From: Chlorophyllum brunneum
Taxonomy: Eukaryota > Basidiomycota > Agaricomycetes > Agaricales > Agaricaceae
Assembly: GCA_963576785.1 (NCBI GenBank)
Contig: OY756141.1
Span: 1,426,001 to 1,490,000, forward strand
DNA length: 64,000 bases
Reading direction: 5' to 3'
The notes below the pieces were generated by a model. It saw nothing but the letters and a program-made list of their open reading frames with translations, was not told the origin of the DNA and ran no database searches. Of the stretch, positions 12,614 through 25,228 are shown piece by piece. The translations under genes and the position numbers were made by a program. Numbering within the stretch: position 1 is the stretch's first letter; each line of letters starts with the position of its first letter.

Positions 12614-13767
12614 ATGTCCCAATGTATGCTAATCGCCACCTTCATCCCTCCCGTTGTCACTAATACAGGTTCCGCGGACAGACGAGTCATATTACGGCGG
12701 GGGTGGAGGAGGTTTCCTTCAAGGCGGCTCGCCATACAGTCAGACTGGAAGTCCAGGAGGTGCACAAGTAAGTGTGTTGTTACGTGTTCATGCTCTAGTT
12801 AGCTTATGCTTTAATAGAGGAGTGAAGCCGCGATGTCACTACGACCAATTAACGCAGCTCAGTTTTGGAGAACAGAACAGCCGCATGGTGACGCAGCCTG
12901 GTCGCTAGATGGCACTGAAATTGGACATGTACTTCCTACCTACACGATCACCGAAGAAAGTCGATTGATACTAATACGACGATGGTAGGTTACCATGGTC
13001 GGACATGTGATTTCGATGCAGCAGCACACGACGAACCACATTTATGTTCTCGATGATGGGCGCGGCCGTGTTGAGGCAAGACACTGGGTAGGAGCAACAG
13101 GGAATGCTGAGGCAGAGATGGAGAAGTGGAGTGGGATTCGGTAAGTGGAACCCAGTGTCTCAATTGACTCAGGTTGATGTTCGCGTCGGGTAGGGAGGGT
13201 ATCTATGTGCGACTGAGTGGATTCATGAAGTCCTTCGGAAACAAAAAGTACATCAACGCCTCATACATGAGGCCCATCACAGACTTCAATGAAATTGACT
13301 TCCATTTTCTGGAATGTATTACAGTGACACTGACTTTGGAACGTGGTGCGGTGGGTGGTTTGAAACACTAGAGCATTGTACAGGATGCTGATCTCACAAG
13401 TAGCCTTACAACTTCGGAAACGCGCAACAAAAGGCCGCTGGTGTAGGGTCCTCGGCTTACCAGCTTAACAATAACTCTATGGACATTCGAGATGAATATT
13501 CTCATCTACCCGATTTGCAACAACAAATTGTTCGATTCCTAGTTTCACAGGACGAAAAGGACGGTGTTCATGTCGGAGTAATTGCTCGAGCAATTGGGAA
13601 ATCAGATGCAGATGCAGAGAAGCTTAGGTTTGTACTGTGCTCATGCTACAAGGCCCACGGCATTGACAGCAAAGATTTACCCATCTAGTGCTGCACTGGA
13701 CTCTCTGATGGATGGCGGCCATCTGTTCAACACCATTGATGAAAATCACTTTGCTCTTTCTCGGTAG
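12614..13767 (+). CDS. RPA2: Replication protein A 32-kDa subunit
   Basis: Middle subunit of the RPA heterotrimer that coats single-stranded DNA in replication, repair and recombination. Seven exons join to 272 aa: 12614-12623, 12682-12767, 12818-12928, 12989-13140, 13194-13350, 13404-13627, 13689-13767. The N-terminus MSQYESYYGGGGGGF is the Gly/Ser/Tyr tail that is phosphorylated in the family. The central OB fold has VGHVISMQQH, IYVLDDGRGRVEARHW and RPITDFNEIDFHFLE. The C-terminal winged helix ends NTIDENHFALSR. The 10-nt first coding exon is supported by the match of the joined N-terminus to other fungal RPA2 proteins. Two ACGCGT boxes lie in the promoter, and a diverged paralogue follows 157 bp downstream. 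Confidence 0.93.
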
Positions 13768-13924
13768 ACCAGTGCAAGACTTGTATACTAGTCCTTGAGG
13801 AGTCCCGGAATGTGTAGGAATATATAACAGGTGGACTTACTTAATGACCCGTATCAAACGATCGGCAATTGATGCCATATCCTTATTGGCAACCTCGTTG
13901 AGTTGAACCTCAAGCCCTCCTCTC

Positions 13925-15562
13925 ATGTTTTCTCCTGGCTTGGCACTTAATCCGGAATCACCAAATAATAGGGTCAGTGATCCGGTAACATTACAAGTAA
14001 ACCCGGTGATTGAGGACCCTATCCTGGTGCATGATCACCCAGTGTACCATCCAATCCGTAGATCATAAGGCTGGTGTTAGGCATGCAGCTATCAAACAGG
14101 TCCTAAGGGCAGCCCACATCCAGAACCACTTTGAAATTGAGGGTTGCGAGACTGGATTTGTACGTTCTTCCTCCCAAAAACACTCTCCAAAGTCTGAGTT
14201 TATTTTCCAGGTTGCGCTAGTCGCCAATGTTTATGATGTCAATTATAGAAGAGGAAAATTGGATTTCGGGTTAGATGATGGCACGGGCAGAATCAGGGCA
14301 TACAAGTGGGACGTCGAAGGCGACGACGCAGAACGTGAGATCGCCGACTATGAGGCACAGTGCGTGGTCTTTTTTCCCAGCTTCCCCCTGTTGAAGTCCA
14401 CGACCAACAGACACTTCTCACTTGTCCGAGCAATCGGAAGGATATCCGAATTTCGCGGACTCCTTTCCATCCAGCTGACGGAGATCAATTTCGTCAAGGA
14501 TCCCCACGAGATATTTCACCATGTGTTGAGTGTCATGGTTGAATCTCTAATGTTGCGGCGCGGGCCTCCCGTCAGTTCCTCATCATCTCGGCGCAATGAT
14601 TCTTCCATGCTGAAGCCCCCCACAATGAATCCCACTATCACGCAGTCCACATCACAGGCCCTGGCGAATGAGCCTTCGGAGACACTTTCAATGCACTCTC
14701 TGCGGAACAACCTTCCTAGTGTAGCTCGTCCGAACGATTCCGAGTATCTTGAACAACCCTTCACCCACTCCAGCTTTCCTCTGCGACGCACTCCTTCATC
14801 CAGCCCTGACCTTGACGCACTACCTCAGGCGGACATGCTTCGTGCTCAACACACTTCTGAGTCCACGATGCAATCTTCTACTGCCATGCAAGTTGATGAA
14901 ACCCCACACAGGAGCCAACGCATTGGAAATGACACTGTATCTCCCGGATCCAACCACGAACCAACCTCCTCATCGTCTGCTTCAAGGCGTCGTCGGCAGC
15001 ATTCCCGTCCATCTTTGGCTCCAGGACGGTTGCTACGGTCCTCCAACAAGCAACCGACAACTTCTGCTGCCGCTGTGACCCGCTACCAAGCTTCCCCGCA
15101 GTTCATTTCTCCTACGAATTCGCCACCTCACCCTACCGAGTCCCATAATAATGCCCCCCCTCAGACACCTGAGGAGCTCCTGTTAGCCCCGCAGCCCCCG
15201 ATTGACCATGACCCCAAAACACCAGCCCCCAAAATTAGGAGAAAATCCGTCAGGATAGCAACCCGCAAGCGTGACCCATATCACCATTTATCAAGCCTAC
15301 AAAGGGATATTATCCTGACTATTCAGAATGTTCTGTCGACAACGAGGGATAACGGAGTAGGAGCGTCGATTCAGATCCTCGTTCGGACTATCGCTAAGCG
15401 GCACCCGGGGCTCACAGAGGATGAATTCCAGTGAGTAATGTCGATGGCGATCCACGATGAAAATAATACCGAATGTGTTGCAGGGAAGCTTTCATTTTCT
15501 TAGTTGACGAGGGATATATTTGCAACACAATTGACGAGAATCACTTTACCTGTACGCTTTGA
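13925..15562 (+). CDS. Second, diverged RPA32-like protein (tandem RPA2 paralogue)
   Basis: Exons 13925-13972, 14043-14159, 14211-15430 and 15484-15562 join to 487 aa. An OB fold resembling RPA2 is present: AAIKQVLRAAH then VALVANVYDV, FGLDDGTGRIRAYKW, VRAIGRISEF and DPHEIFHHVLSVM. A C-terminal winged helix ends CNTIDENHFTCTL, sharing NTIDENHF with the RPA2 gene just upstream. Between the two domains is a Ser/Pro/Thr-rich, probably disordered linker of roughly 240 residues that ordinary RPA2 lacks, and the Gly-rich N-terminal tail is missing. The frame is open and splice sites are good, so it looks functional. Likely origin is tandem duplication and fast divergence, comparable in principle to human RPA4. 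A Stn1-like role was considered, but the winged helix is RPA2-type. The first exon is the least certain. Confidence 0.78.
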
Positions 15563-16206
15563 TGGGATATCGCCTCAAAGCTGCAACATCTGTTGTGTGT
15601 ATACTAATACTTCCAAAATATGCTAATCTCCCCCCCAAGTCAGGGAATTACGACTCCATCGAAGACTCGCATTCGTAGATCTAGGGTGTTTGAACAGCAA
15701 AGTCAAGAATGTCAAATGTAGATATTCGGGTACAGGAAAAGTTGTATGAAGCAGGCGCTGAGAGGTGAAACTGACTAATGAGCGAGGTATCAATGATGTA
15801 GGGTAGAACTCTCGTTGTGGATCACAAAGGAATTCCACTGTTTGACACACCACTAACATGCCTATAATTTCTCGACGTTTGGTGTTGCCTCTTCCACGAA
15901 GGCATCTTTGGGTCACTGCCACTGTCTACTAATAGGAAAAAATATGTTCAGTTGTGAATGAGCTGGAACAAACCACTGGACTTCGAGATAGGGGGCTCCT
16001 CCATTCAATGAACGACACTGATGTGGCTCAACAGCCCGATTCTCCCCAAGGTCTTCCATCCTTTCACCGGTAGATCTGCAGGGCCCTAAGTCCCTGTCCA
16101 CGCTCTGATACTGCTCAACCGGTCAATTCGGATTGTGACTCCTACTATTTCGATAAATACTTGGACAATTCTCAGCAGCCAGGTACCTCTGACGCGCAGT
16201 CCGAAA
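15563..16206. other. Intergenic between RPA2-like gene and CE16 relic
   Basis: Open frames of up to about 100 codons exist on both strands, but none resembles a known family. The segment holds the 3' flank of the RPA2-like gene and possibly further decayed sequence belonging to the esterase relic that follows. No repeat or transposon ends were noticed. Confidence 0.4.
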
Positions 16207-17239
16207 GCTTTCAAGCTCGGGTCCCACTGGCATGGCTCCCGCGCGATTACTCGTCTCATGCTATTGCAAGTGTCATACCAGCTCCCTTCCACCTCTGACT
16301 TTCAATATTCTTAATTCTGCCAGTGGCGACTGCTTCACTGATTTTGGCTATCAGCATACCAGGGAAAGGCCTGATATAGAAAACCCACTTGGTAGAGAGT
16401 TCCCTGGCTCAACATGGACTGAGCAGGGGAAACCGAACTGGGTTGGACATCTGATCACGAATACTGCCCTCACCCTCGGTTTGATCCCAGCCAGGAAGAA
16501 CTGTCCTCACAGGAACACTGTGACCGCGCCCTATTATGCGAAAGGCATGGATACAGTTGAAGGTGTCGAGCGTCAGATCGGAAGGTTCTTTCCTCCCCAT
16601 GTTGGAAAGAGGCTAGAATGGGCACGCTGGGATTCTGGTAACCCGCTCTTTTGTGAGGGTACTGGGCTCCGAATATCCTATGTGCTGAACAATTAATTGT
16701 TCTGGTGATGTGGATCGGAATCAACGGTCGCGCGTGAGTTTAGCTTTATGCGGATCCCAACTTCGCTAGAAATGGGTCGTACTAGAATTTCGACCGAGCG
16801 CGTTCAAGACATCAAGGAATTTTTTTGGCCTTCAAGAACAGCTTTATGCGGTAGGCGCTCGAAATTTCGTTTTCATCGACGTTCCCCCTGTTCATCGAGG
16901 GCCACTGGGTAAGAATCAATCAGGTTCGACCTCACATCGCATTGATACTTGCCCGGGTCTGTTTATACCTAGCATCCAACGCTACCAGAAGTCGAAGGAA
17001 AACTGGAACGAGTTGCTCCAGGGTGCCGTTGAAAATTTCATGGCTACGCACGAGGACATTACTGCCTCTTTTCAACAAATATTTTCGACAGGATGATGGA
17101 TCATCCTACTTTATGCCGATTTGATCCCGGGGATGTCCAAAGTTGGAGGGACAATGTGGGTGGTCATGTCCACCCGACTTCGGGGGTCCATGACTTCTTG
17201 GCGAGTGACCTTGTGGAATTTCTGGCTGTGGAGATATAA
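16207..17239 (+). pseudogene. Decayed carbohydrate esterase family 16 (SGNH acetylesterase) gene
   Basis: Fragments of a CE16 acetylesterase follow one another in the right order but in shifting frames with stops between them: FKLGSHW (16210), GDCFTDFGY, GREFPGSTWTEQGKPNWVGHL (about 16410), VEGVERQIGRFFPPHVGKR with WDSGNPLF (about 16555), MWIGING, LYAVGARNFVFIDVPPVHR (about 16840), NWNELLQGAVENF (about 17000), and GGHVHPTSGVHDFLASDLVEFL near the end. The SGNH blocks are altered: block I GDS is GDC (nucleophile lost), block III GxND is GING, and the Asp of DxLH is Gly. CE16 enzymes are secreted and remove acetyl groups from hemicellulose oligomers. The frame breaks and active-site losses mark a pseudogene. 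Confidence 0.8.
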
Positions 17240-17518
17240 CCATAAAAATTCGGATCTACGTGAAATATGCAGAGATTTTTGTTGGGAACGTTGGAATTTG
17301 GAGTTTGTGTGCCCGGAATGGTATCGGTCCGGGAATACCAAAAGAGGAAGTCACGGCCGTCCAGCACCAACACCAGCTGTGGTGACCTCACCTCATCCGT
17401 GGATCGTGGTGGGGGTGGTTGTGACTCTTTACTCTGTACATTGCACCTTTCACAACAGCAGAATCCCACTATCTACTCACAACACATATTATTTCCTGAT
17501 CTCCCCAGGCGTTCTTCT

Positions 17519-20500
17519 ATGTCCTGGTTCTCTTCCTGGTTGCCGGAACTACCAAGCCTCAGCCTCAATCTTGCCTTACCCACTAGTATCCAAGGACGCT
17601 TTCTGTCGTTTGTATTGAAGAAGACCCTTGGGCACTTCTTCAAGCCAGGTCAACTCGATGCCCGGCAAATTGATTCTCAAATTGGATCTGGGTTCGTCCA
17701 GGTAAACGATCTTGAGCTCAATGATGAGGTATGTGAGGTTGGTTCCTGCTGTACATGATAGCATTAATCTCATTGTCAGGCAATGAACAATCTCCTCTTC
17801 GGCCTACCCTTAGCTTTTCGCTCCGGAACGCTCTCTGCTGCGACCGTTCGAATACCGTGGCCAAATCCTTTAACATCGACTCTCGGATTCTCCTTGAACT
17901 CCCTGCATTTGACCTTCCGAGTGGTCTCAGCTGCCACAGCTACTATCCCTGATATTGACCTAGCTTCCTCCGTGGCTTCGGTCGCTGAGACATTTCTTCA
18001 TGAGGAACTGACCCCTCGCGAAGAAGCCTCCCTCCTCGATTCGCTCTATTCGGAATTTCCTGGCGCTATTTCCAGCATCGAGAAGGATGGTGTGCCGGGG
18101 GGTTTAGATCCGTTTGATGTCAGGACCGAGGGGGGAGTACGTAGTGAGACAGAACCCGGCGGCATTTCACTATTTGCCACCCTCATCGAACGCCTCCTCT
18201 CTAGGTTCGAATTCGATGCTCGAGACATTCAGGTCACGATAATTCATCCAGGCAACGTCAGTGTCACTTTGACACTGTCAGAGATCAAATATAGCACCAA
18301 CGTCAAACAACCAGAAGCTTCATCGTCTTCAGCTGAGGGACGAGTTCCAAGCGTTAATCGCTCATTAACTGTGAAAGGGATTTTGGTGCAGATGACGGAT
18401 GTAAGTGGGAGAATTGTTTCCCGGGAGGCTACGACAGTGCATTCCCCAACGCCGTTTGCAAAATTAGGCGTACGTGAAAATGTTTATCAGGCCAATTCAC
18501 CCAGTTCCTCTTCCTCATCCCTCGACGAAGAAACCATGACGGCTATGTCTCAATCTCTTGCGGCCCTTCCCCCCCGCGTTCCATCGCCTCGGTCTGTGGT
18601 CAGCACTATGTATCAGAGTGCGCTATCGATCGTCGACGAGGAGGCCGAGACCATAGGCGAACCCATACACTCTGATTCCATACCCCCACCACCTCCCGCA
18701 CTCCATAACTCTAACGATAACCTGCCCACAGTGCACACACTAAAAGAATCCGTATTTTCTTCCGGCCCCACCCCCATCACTCTTCAAATGATCACTATGT
18801 CTCCACCAAGTGACAATGGGGGACATCCTTCTGAGCAGGGCGATAAAATTTCCTTCTCCTTACAAACGGGTCATTTGGCTTGCGCTTGTCGGCCTTGGCA
18901 TATCAGGGGAATTCTACATCTTGTGGACGCGGTTATCTCCAGACTCCCAAAGTCAGCACCTCATCCCTCGAAGCAAGCCAAGAGCGCAGGATCTCTTGCT
19001 GCCTTTGATATCGAGGGATGTCTTGATCTTCGTGGCATCGTCATCCTTCTCTTACCCTCGCATTCGAATACGTCAATTGAAAATCTTCAGCACTTTTTCC
19101 TTCACCCTTTGGTCCCTCCGCACTTAACTTCAGGTTTCATGCGTGTGCATGTAGAGGGTATCACCACTTCCCTGAGTATCCCTTCACGGTCGGGGGCAAG
19201 CCTACAGTCTGGGTCACGTCCTGATGGCCATACGACCGTGAAGGGAGCTTTTACCATCCATAGTGTATCCACTTTCGTATTCCGCTCTCAGATCGACGGA
19301 GAGCTTTCAGCATTTCCCGTCCTTTTCACGGATCCACACCTTCCGAATCAGTATACCTCTCCTCATCGTCATCCGTGCGAGGTAGATAGTGCCACTGCTG
19401 CGCCTCTGCCCGACTTCGACATCCTGGATTGGACAGCCGAGGAAAACCAGAGGAAGGGGGCGGCCCGACTTTCATATTGGCGATGCAAACCTAGGTCGCG
19501 ACAGCAGACTCGTCGCCCAAGATCCTCAACAGGTACTCCCTCATCTGGCCAGGTGAATGATCCGCCGGTGCACGATCAGAACGACTGCGCCTTTACCATT
19601 ACTTTCGAGAAAATCCAGAAGCGCAATCGATTGACAGAATTGCTAATTGAAGGCGAAGTCGCACCGCTTCATCTCTTAGTAGATTTGAACAACATCATTG
19701 GTGACGGCACCGTGATGAACTTCTTGGAGGAAGCTACCCAAGGGTTAATTAGGGACGGCGGTACGTTGTCCAATGATTCTGACCAGTCCAATTCTTTTGG
19801 AATGGATGACACCCCTCCTGCGACGCCTCGAGTCCGCCTTTATTTTGAACAAGAGCGAGAGAAGAGACGGCTGGAGCGCTTGGTACTTGACGATTTGGAT
19901 TTAGAATGCGATCCCGAGGAGACACGTACGGGAACACGGGGTACAGAGACCTATAGAAAGGTTCGTCTTTTCATGCAGCATGCAGGACTCAACAAGTGTG
20001 ACCAACCTGTCTAGCAACCTCAGTCAAAAAATGGCCTACATCTATTATTGAACTTTGTGGCCCTTCGCCTGGAGCTACGAGTGCCATCTCCACGTATCAC
20101 TCCTCGTTCTGGCGCTCTGATATTTGACTTCAACAACATCGAGTTGAGAAATAGTCCCAATAAAGCCGCTCGACACCTACACTTTGTACCTTCATCCGTG
20201 GAGCCTCTTTCGACTTCGGTGTCAGAGGATGGCCAGTCGTTATTCAGCGTTGAATGTGAAAGGATCGTGGTTGCCCATTCCATGGTTAGCAAAACTGAAG
20301 CTACCGCTCTCCTATCTCTTGGGCCCTTGAGTGATAATGATGATTTCGGACCCCCTGATCACCGTGCACCCTTACTGCCGCGAGTCTCAGTCATCAAGTC
20401 CCAGGCGAATTCGAGTGTCATTACCGCGTTGAATCTGGAACTACCCTCGGCCCATGTGGTGGTATCAAAGGAGTTGCTAGATGGGTTACAATATTTTGTT

Positions 20501-23500
20501 GATGACGCGACTCAGCTGTTCGAGCGGTTCTCACAACGCACAGCCAAGATGGTCGCGGAAGCAGGAGAGGTTGGGGAGACTAGTTTGATCGGGAGCCATT
20601 TCTTTTTCAAATCCAGGAGCAACAGCACAAGTGGGTTGCTGAGCGGGGATTCTTCTAGCAGCAGTGAGACTGTTCTAAAAGTTTCTCTTTCGGAATGTAC
20701 GGTGGCCAAAAGAACGATCCAAAGTCATTACTAATGTCTTACCTAGTGTTCCTTCGAGCCTGGGTACCAAGGACAGACACAGCGGCAGTGTCTATCCGGC
20801 CATTTGATGTTCATGCATCAGAGTTGAATGTCCTCGTAGAGCTTAAGCCCGAAGGAAGAGTCAGTACCTTTTCATACATTCCTCTACTTGCTTATCAGTG
20901 TAAATGTAGGAAGAGACCGTCATCACACTTGGTGTCCTAGATGCAAAAATTCTCAACGTATTCAAGACTGGGAAGACAGAGGCCCTTCTGGAATTGACTG
21001 CTCCAAGAAGCTTGGTATGGATCGCCTTTGTTGCCTTCGCAAATTACACTCATGATTCTTTAGTCGACTGCTCCTAGGCCCCTTGTCAAGCTTAGATTTG
21101 CCTCAATGACAGCCCCAGGTACCACTGCCAAGGAGACTAAATTGAAGTTGACAATGTGTGGTTTCACCTACAACCTATTCCCCGATATAGATTGGGCAAA
21201 AGATCTCGGAATGTTCGTCAAATCACCACCCGGTGTAAGTTCGTGGGTCATCCGTGATAGCTAATGCATGCTGATATCTATGCAGACATTTGAGGCTGTA
21301 ATTCCCAACGAAAAGACGAATATAGTACTCAAGATCATGGATGGAACTATGCGAGCTTATGCGCCGACGAAGCCCGGGTCCGTCCTTTTTTACGTCGGAG
21401 GTATGGACGTAGCAACAGATATTATGGGGAAGGCGCTGGAGTCTACCATTACACTGGGGATCCAGTACCTGTCCCTCCTTGTCATTGACGACATTAGTAG
21501 TAGCAACAGGAGTGAACCCAGTTTTCACGAAGCGAACGGCGTTGCTTACTGGAAGGTAATTTCCAAAAGGAATTTCGCTGACGAGTCGTTGCTAAGTATT
21601 TCGCCAGCGCTTCGGTTATGCCCTTGTTGCTGAGGTTGCTGAGGCGAGTACCGTTGTCAGTGTAACAAAGATACCTCCTCTCCGAGTTGAGGTAGGTCTA
21701 AAACCGAACGCTTAAAGGAATAGAGATGCTGACGATTCTGGAAGCTCCTCGTAGACGGTGTTCAACTTCATCTACATCTGGCTGCAGACACTCTTAGCTC
21801 TTTGTCGGCATTGATAAATGACATCGCATCCACATTCAATCCACCCCAAGAGGCGTAAGGTTTAGTCACAGGTTTTAGCAACATGAAGGAAATTGACTAG
21901 AGACAGGGTCCCCCGGGTATCAAGAGAGCCAGTCGTACTTTCTGCGATGAGTACTTCACGGAATCTCATGGGTAAGCCAATCCCAGCTCGGAGAAATAAT
22001 ATAAGTAGATAATTGTTGTCTATAGCATCCGTTGAAGACATCGCATTTCGACGCCCGCCAGAGATTGGTCCCGCTCCCGACATGATTTACGATGATCTTC
22101 CCACTAACCCGGATTATCTGGATGAGTCCTTTGGCGCAGCGGCAGGGCTGCGAGAATTTTCGGACGATGAGTTGGATGATCTCGACAATGATGGTGGCGA
22201 CGGAACCGAAGCCAGGGATAATATATTTGCGGAGGTGGGACCAGGTGAGGCATCAAGCTACAACGGCGAAACTATCAAGGTTTATTCGGAGGGCATCAAT
22301 ATGATTGAAGAGTATTACGACAACCTACCAGCAGAACAGTCGGAGTCTCCAGTGGGGTATGTTAGGATTTCGTCGCCTTGATTTTCGTTATTCATAGATC
22401 GGCTAGCGGAGTGGAGAGTAAAATGAGGATCCGCATTCGGGGGGGAGATGCAACCCTATTCTTATATGACGGTTACGATTGGGCTCGGACAAGAAAAGTC
22501 ATCGAAGAAGAGATCAAGGAAATGCGTCGGCGTTTGGCCAAAATACGTCAACTGGTTGCAAATGGCCAGGTACAAGAGCTTGATATGGAACAAACAAATA
22601 CCATCCTATTCAATTCTGTGTACATCGGTATCGATCAAGATGTCGATGTGACGGAGCCTGGGGCTTTACTCGAGGCCATTGACGAGGAGCTTAAAGAAGA
22701 AGTAGAGACGGCTACACAAAGTTCATGGCAGTCTCTGAGACCGACTGGGACCTCCGCTGCCGGAGGGAGACCACGAGCTCGACCGTCACGAATTCATGGC
22801 AAGAAACTCACGCGTTCCAAGACGCCAAGCATGGAGTTCAAGCTAATGGGTTTAAATGTAGACACGGACCAATTCTTCCCCGACGAGATCCTTGTTTCAA
22901 AAACTTTCGTCACTGTTAGAGATGTCGAGATTCTGGATCATATCAAGACGTCAACTTGGAAGAAATTTTTGACAGTTTTGCCCTCAGACTCCAAAGGCAA
23001 TGTGCGTGAAACAGAATCAGATATGATCAAGATTGAATTGCGAGGCGTCCGGCCTGTTCCTGGTCATCCTTCAGAAGAGTCGCGTTTACGGGTAAGTCAC
23101 TTTTGTACACTTTTGAGGCCAGTATCTAAACACTATCCAAGGCAAAAATCCTTCCACTACGCCTCTATGTTGATCAAGACGCTGTGGACTTCCTGAAGAA
23201 GTTTTTCAGCTTCAAAAACCCCCATGATGTCCCTGCAGAAAGTAGTGCATCGGCCTCTGATGCTTATATTCGTACGTTTGATGCCCAGATGACTGTACTG
23301 ATATCAGAGCTTGACCGTGTATTAGAACTCGCGGAGATTTTCCCAGTAGACCTCAAGCTGGATTACAAGCCGCGACGGGTTGACTACAGGGCGCTTCGGG
23401 AAGGACGAACGATCGAACTGATGAACTTCTTCCATTTCGACGGTGCTGAGATGACCTTGCGCCATATCACGCTCGCGGGGGTGCGTTTGGCACTTCATAT

Positions 23501-24294
23501 ATCTCGGCTGCTGCTGACTGTAATTTCAGGTTACGGGATGGCCTCGGCTGTTCGAGATGCTGAACGACCTTTGGACACCAGACGTCAAGGCCACGCAGCT
23601 GGTAGATGTGATTTCTGGTGTTGCTCCTATCCGTTCAATGGTGAATGTTGGCTCTGGAGTTGCAGACCTCGTGCTGCTTCCGATCTCTCAATACAAAAAA
23701 GACGGACGAATAGTACGCGGTATGCAAAAAGGTGCCACCGCCTTCGTCAAATCCACCGCGATTGAAGCCATCAAGATGGGTGCACGCCTCGCCACTGGAA
23801 CCCAAGTTATACTGGAGCAGGCAGAAAGCGTCTTGGGTGGACAGTTCGCTGATTCATACACGGCAGAAACCCTTCAAGTGCCGACTTTCGACGATGTAGG
23901 ACGAACAAGTCTCGAGTCGGATGACGAGGAAGAATCAGACCTCATTTCCAAGTATGCCGAACAGCCAGTGGACATTCAAGAAGGATTCCAATGCGCATAT
24001 CGGAGTCTGCGTCGCAACCTCAACTCCGCTGCACAAACCATTCTGGCAGTTCCTATGGAAGTGTACGAACGATCTGGCGACGAGGTGAGTCGTTCACTTG
24101 TTTTCTTTGTTACGTTCTTGGTGCTGAGTTTCCATGAGGGTCCCGTACGGTCTGTGATTCGCGCTGTGCCAATCGCCGTGTTGAAACCGATGATTGGAGC
24201 AAGCGAAGCCATCAGCCAAACTTTGCTCGGTCTTCACAATACTCTTGATCCCAATGCTCGGAGGGAGAATGAGGCCAAGTATAAACATCGGTAA
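17519..24294 (+). CDS. ATG2: Autophagy-related protein 2 (lipid-transfer protein)
   Basis: Very large bridge-like lipid-transfer protein that connects the ER to the growing autophagosome membrane together with Atg18 and Atg9. It starts MSWFSSWLPELPSLSLN (exon 17519-17728), whose helix-rich N-terminus continues as a chorein-type domain (QIGSGFVQVNDLELNDE joined at 17780 to AMNNLLFGLPL). A 2.2-kb second exon runs 17780-19960 and the third begins at 20015 (QPQSKNGLHLLLNFVALRLELRVPSPR). The C-terminal part includes GVTPWPRLF-like residues near 23530 and the ATG2 C-terminal region LVDVISGVAPIRSMVNVGSGVADLVLLPI (about 23600-23690). The stop is TAA at 24292. By estimate about 2,000 aa, the family's usual size. 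It converges on RLP24. Confidence 0.92.
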
Positions 24295-24445
24295 CCACTT
24301 CTAGCGCGGTGATGATATGTACTATGATTGTAACGTATACAGTCACATCCCAGCAGCCGTATTATAGTAGCAATATCCACCATGATCCATTGAATGTATC
24401 AATAGAGCTTTTTCGCGAATCACCAAGGAATCTGCCTCATCATAC

Positions 24446-25228
24446 TCAATCAATTTCCATATCCATTGACCGACCCTCAACCTGCACCAGAGCACTTCTT
24501 GATTTCGAGGGTGCCTTAATTTTTTCTCTAACCTTTGGCGTGTCTCCTCTAACCGCCAACGGCTCATGTAGCTCGACAGATGCCTTAGCCTTCTCCAGTG
24601 CCCTTTGACGGTGTGCTCTTTGCTTGGCTTTCGCCACAGCCATCCTGGATTGCCACATTGAGTACCGGAGGTTCCAGAATACCATGATGGACGCACCTGT
24701 TATTGAAGAATGCCTTCTCTCTCCGCGCTTTGATCTCACCGACCCGCTTCATGGCCTTGATCGTCGTTTGTATTAGATCACGGTCGTAACGAATGGGAAC
24801 GTTTCGTCGCTTCTCGAAGTCGATCGTCGAGTCCTGGGCCTTGATCAACTATGCGGAAAGATTTTCTTGCAGATATTACGCACAACCGTCATCTCCTTGC
24901 CTGCCGCCTTCCTGAACGCCTTCGTCCACCGTACCTTTCGTGGGTTGCGTTTCATTCTGATATGAGCGTTAGTGAAACATGCCACCAGTCATAAAAAAAC
25001 CCTCCGACTTGAAATTTTTGTGACATCTAAAGTTTCCTTAACACAGCCGTTTACAAGATTATGATTTTGCTTACTTAGATGTGCAGAAGCGGAAAACTTT
25101 TGCATCATTTCGAACGAAAGCCGTTCCTGGATATCCTGTGGGTATGGATGTCATTTGCCTCCAAATATGCACCCACCGTGCCCGGGATATACACTCGTAG
25201 AGCAGAAATAACACTTTTCAATGCGCAT
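24446..25228 (-). CDS. RLP24: Ribosome biogenesis protein RLP24 (L24e family)
   Basis: Placeholder for Rpl24 on pre-60S particles, exchanged in the cytoplasm after action of the Drg1 ATPase. Six exons give 184 aa: 25228-25177, 25135-25075, 25026-25009, 24956-24884, 24848-24697, 24644-24446. The N-terminal zinc ribbon [31 protein letters not shown] and the basic [23 protein letters not shown] match the family closely. Exon 3 is an 18-nt microexon coding the CHKNF stretch that supplies the fourth zinc-ligand cysteine. Without it the zinc ribbon would be incomplete. The C-terminus is charged and ends MDMEID. The intron between exons 4 and 5 is only 35 nt. Confidence 0.94.

Noticed and set aside
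14010..15434. Stn1 telomere protein as identity of the second RPA2-like gene
   Set aside because: The single C-terminal winged helix and the NTIDENHF ending are RPA2-type, and the gene is adjacent to RPA2 in the same orientation. Stn1 was kept only as a hypothesis to test.
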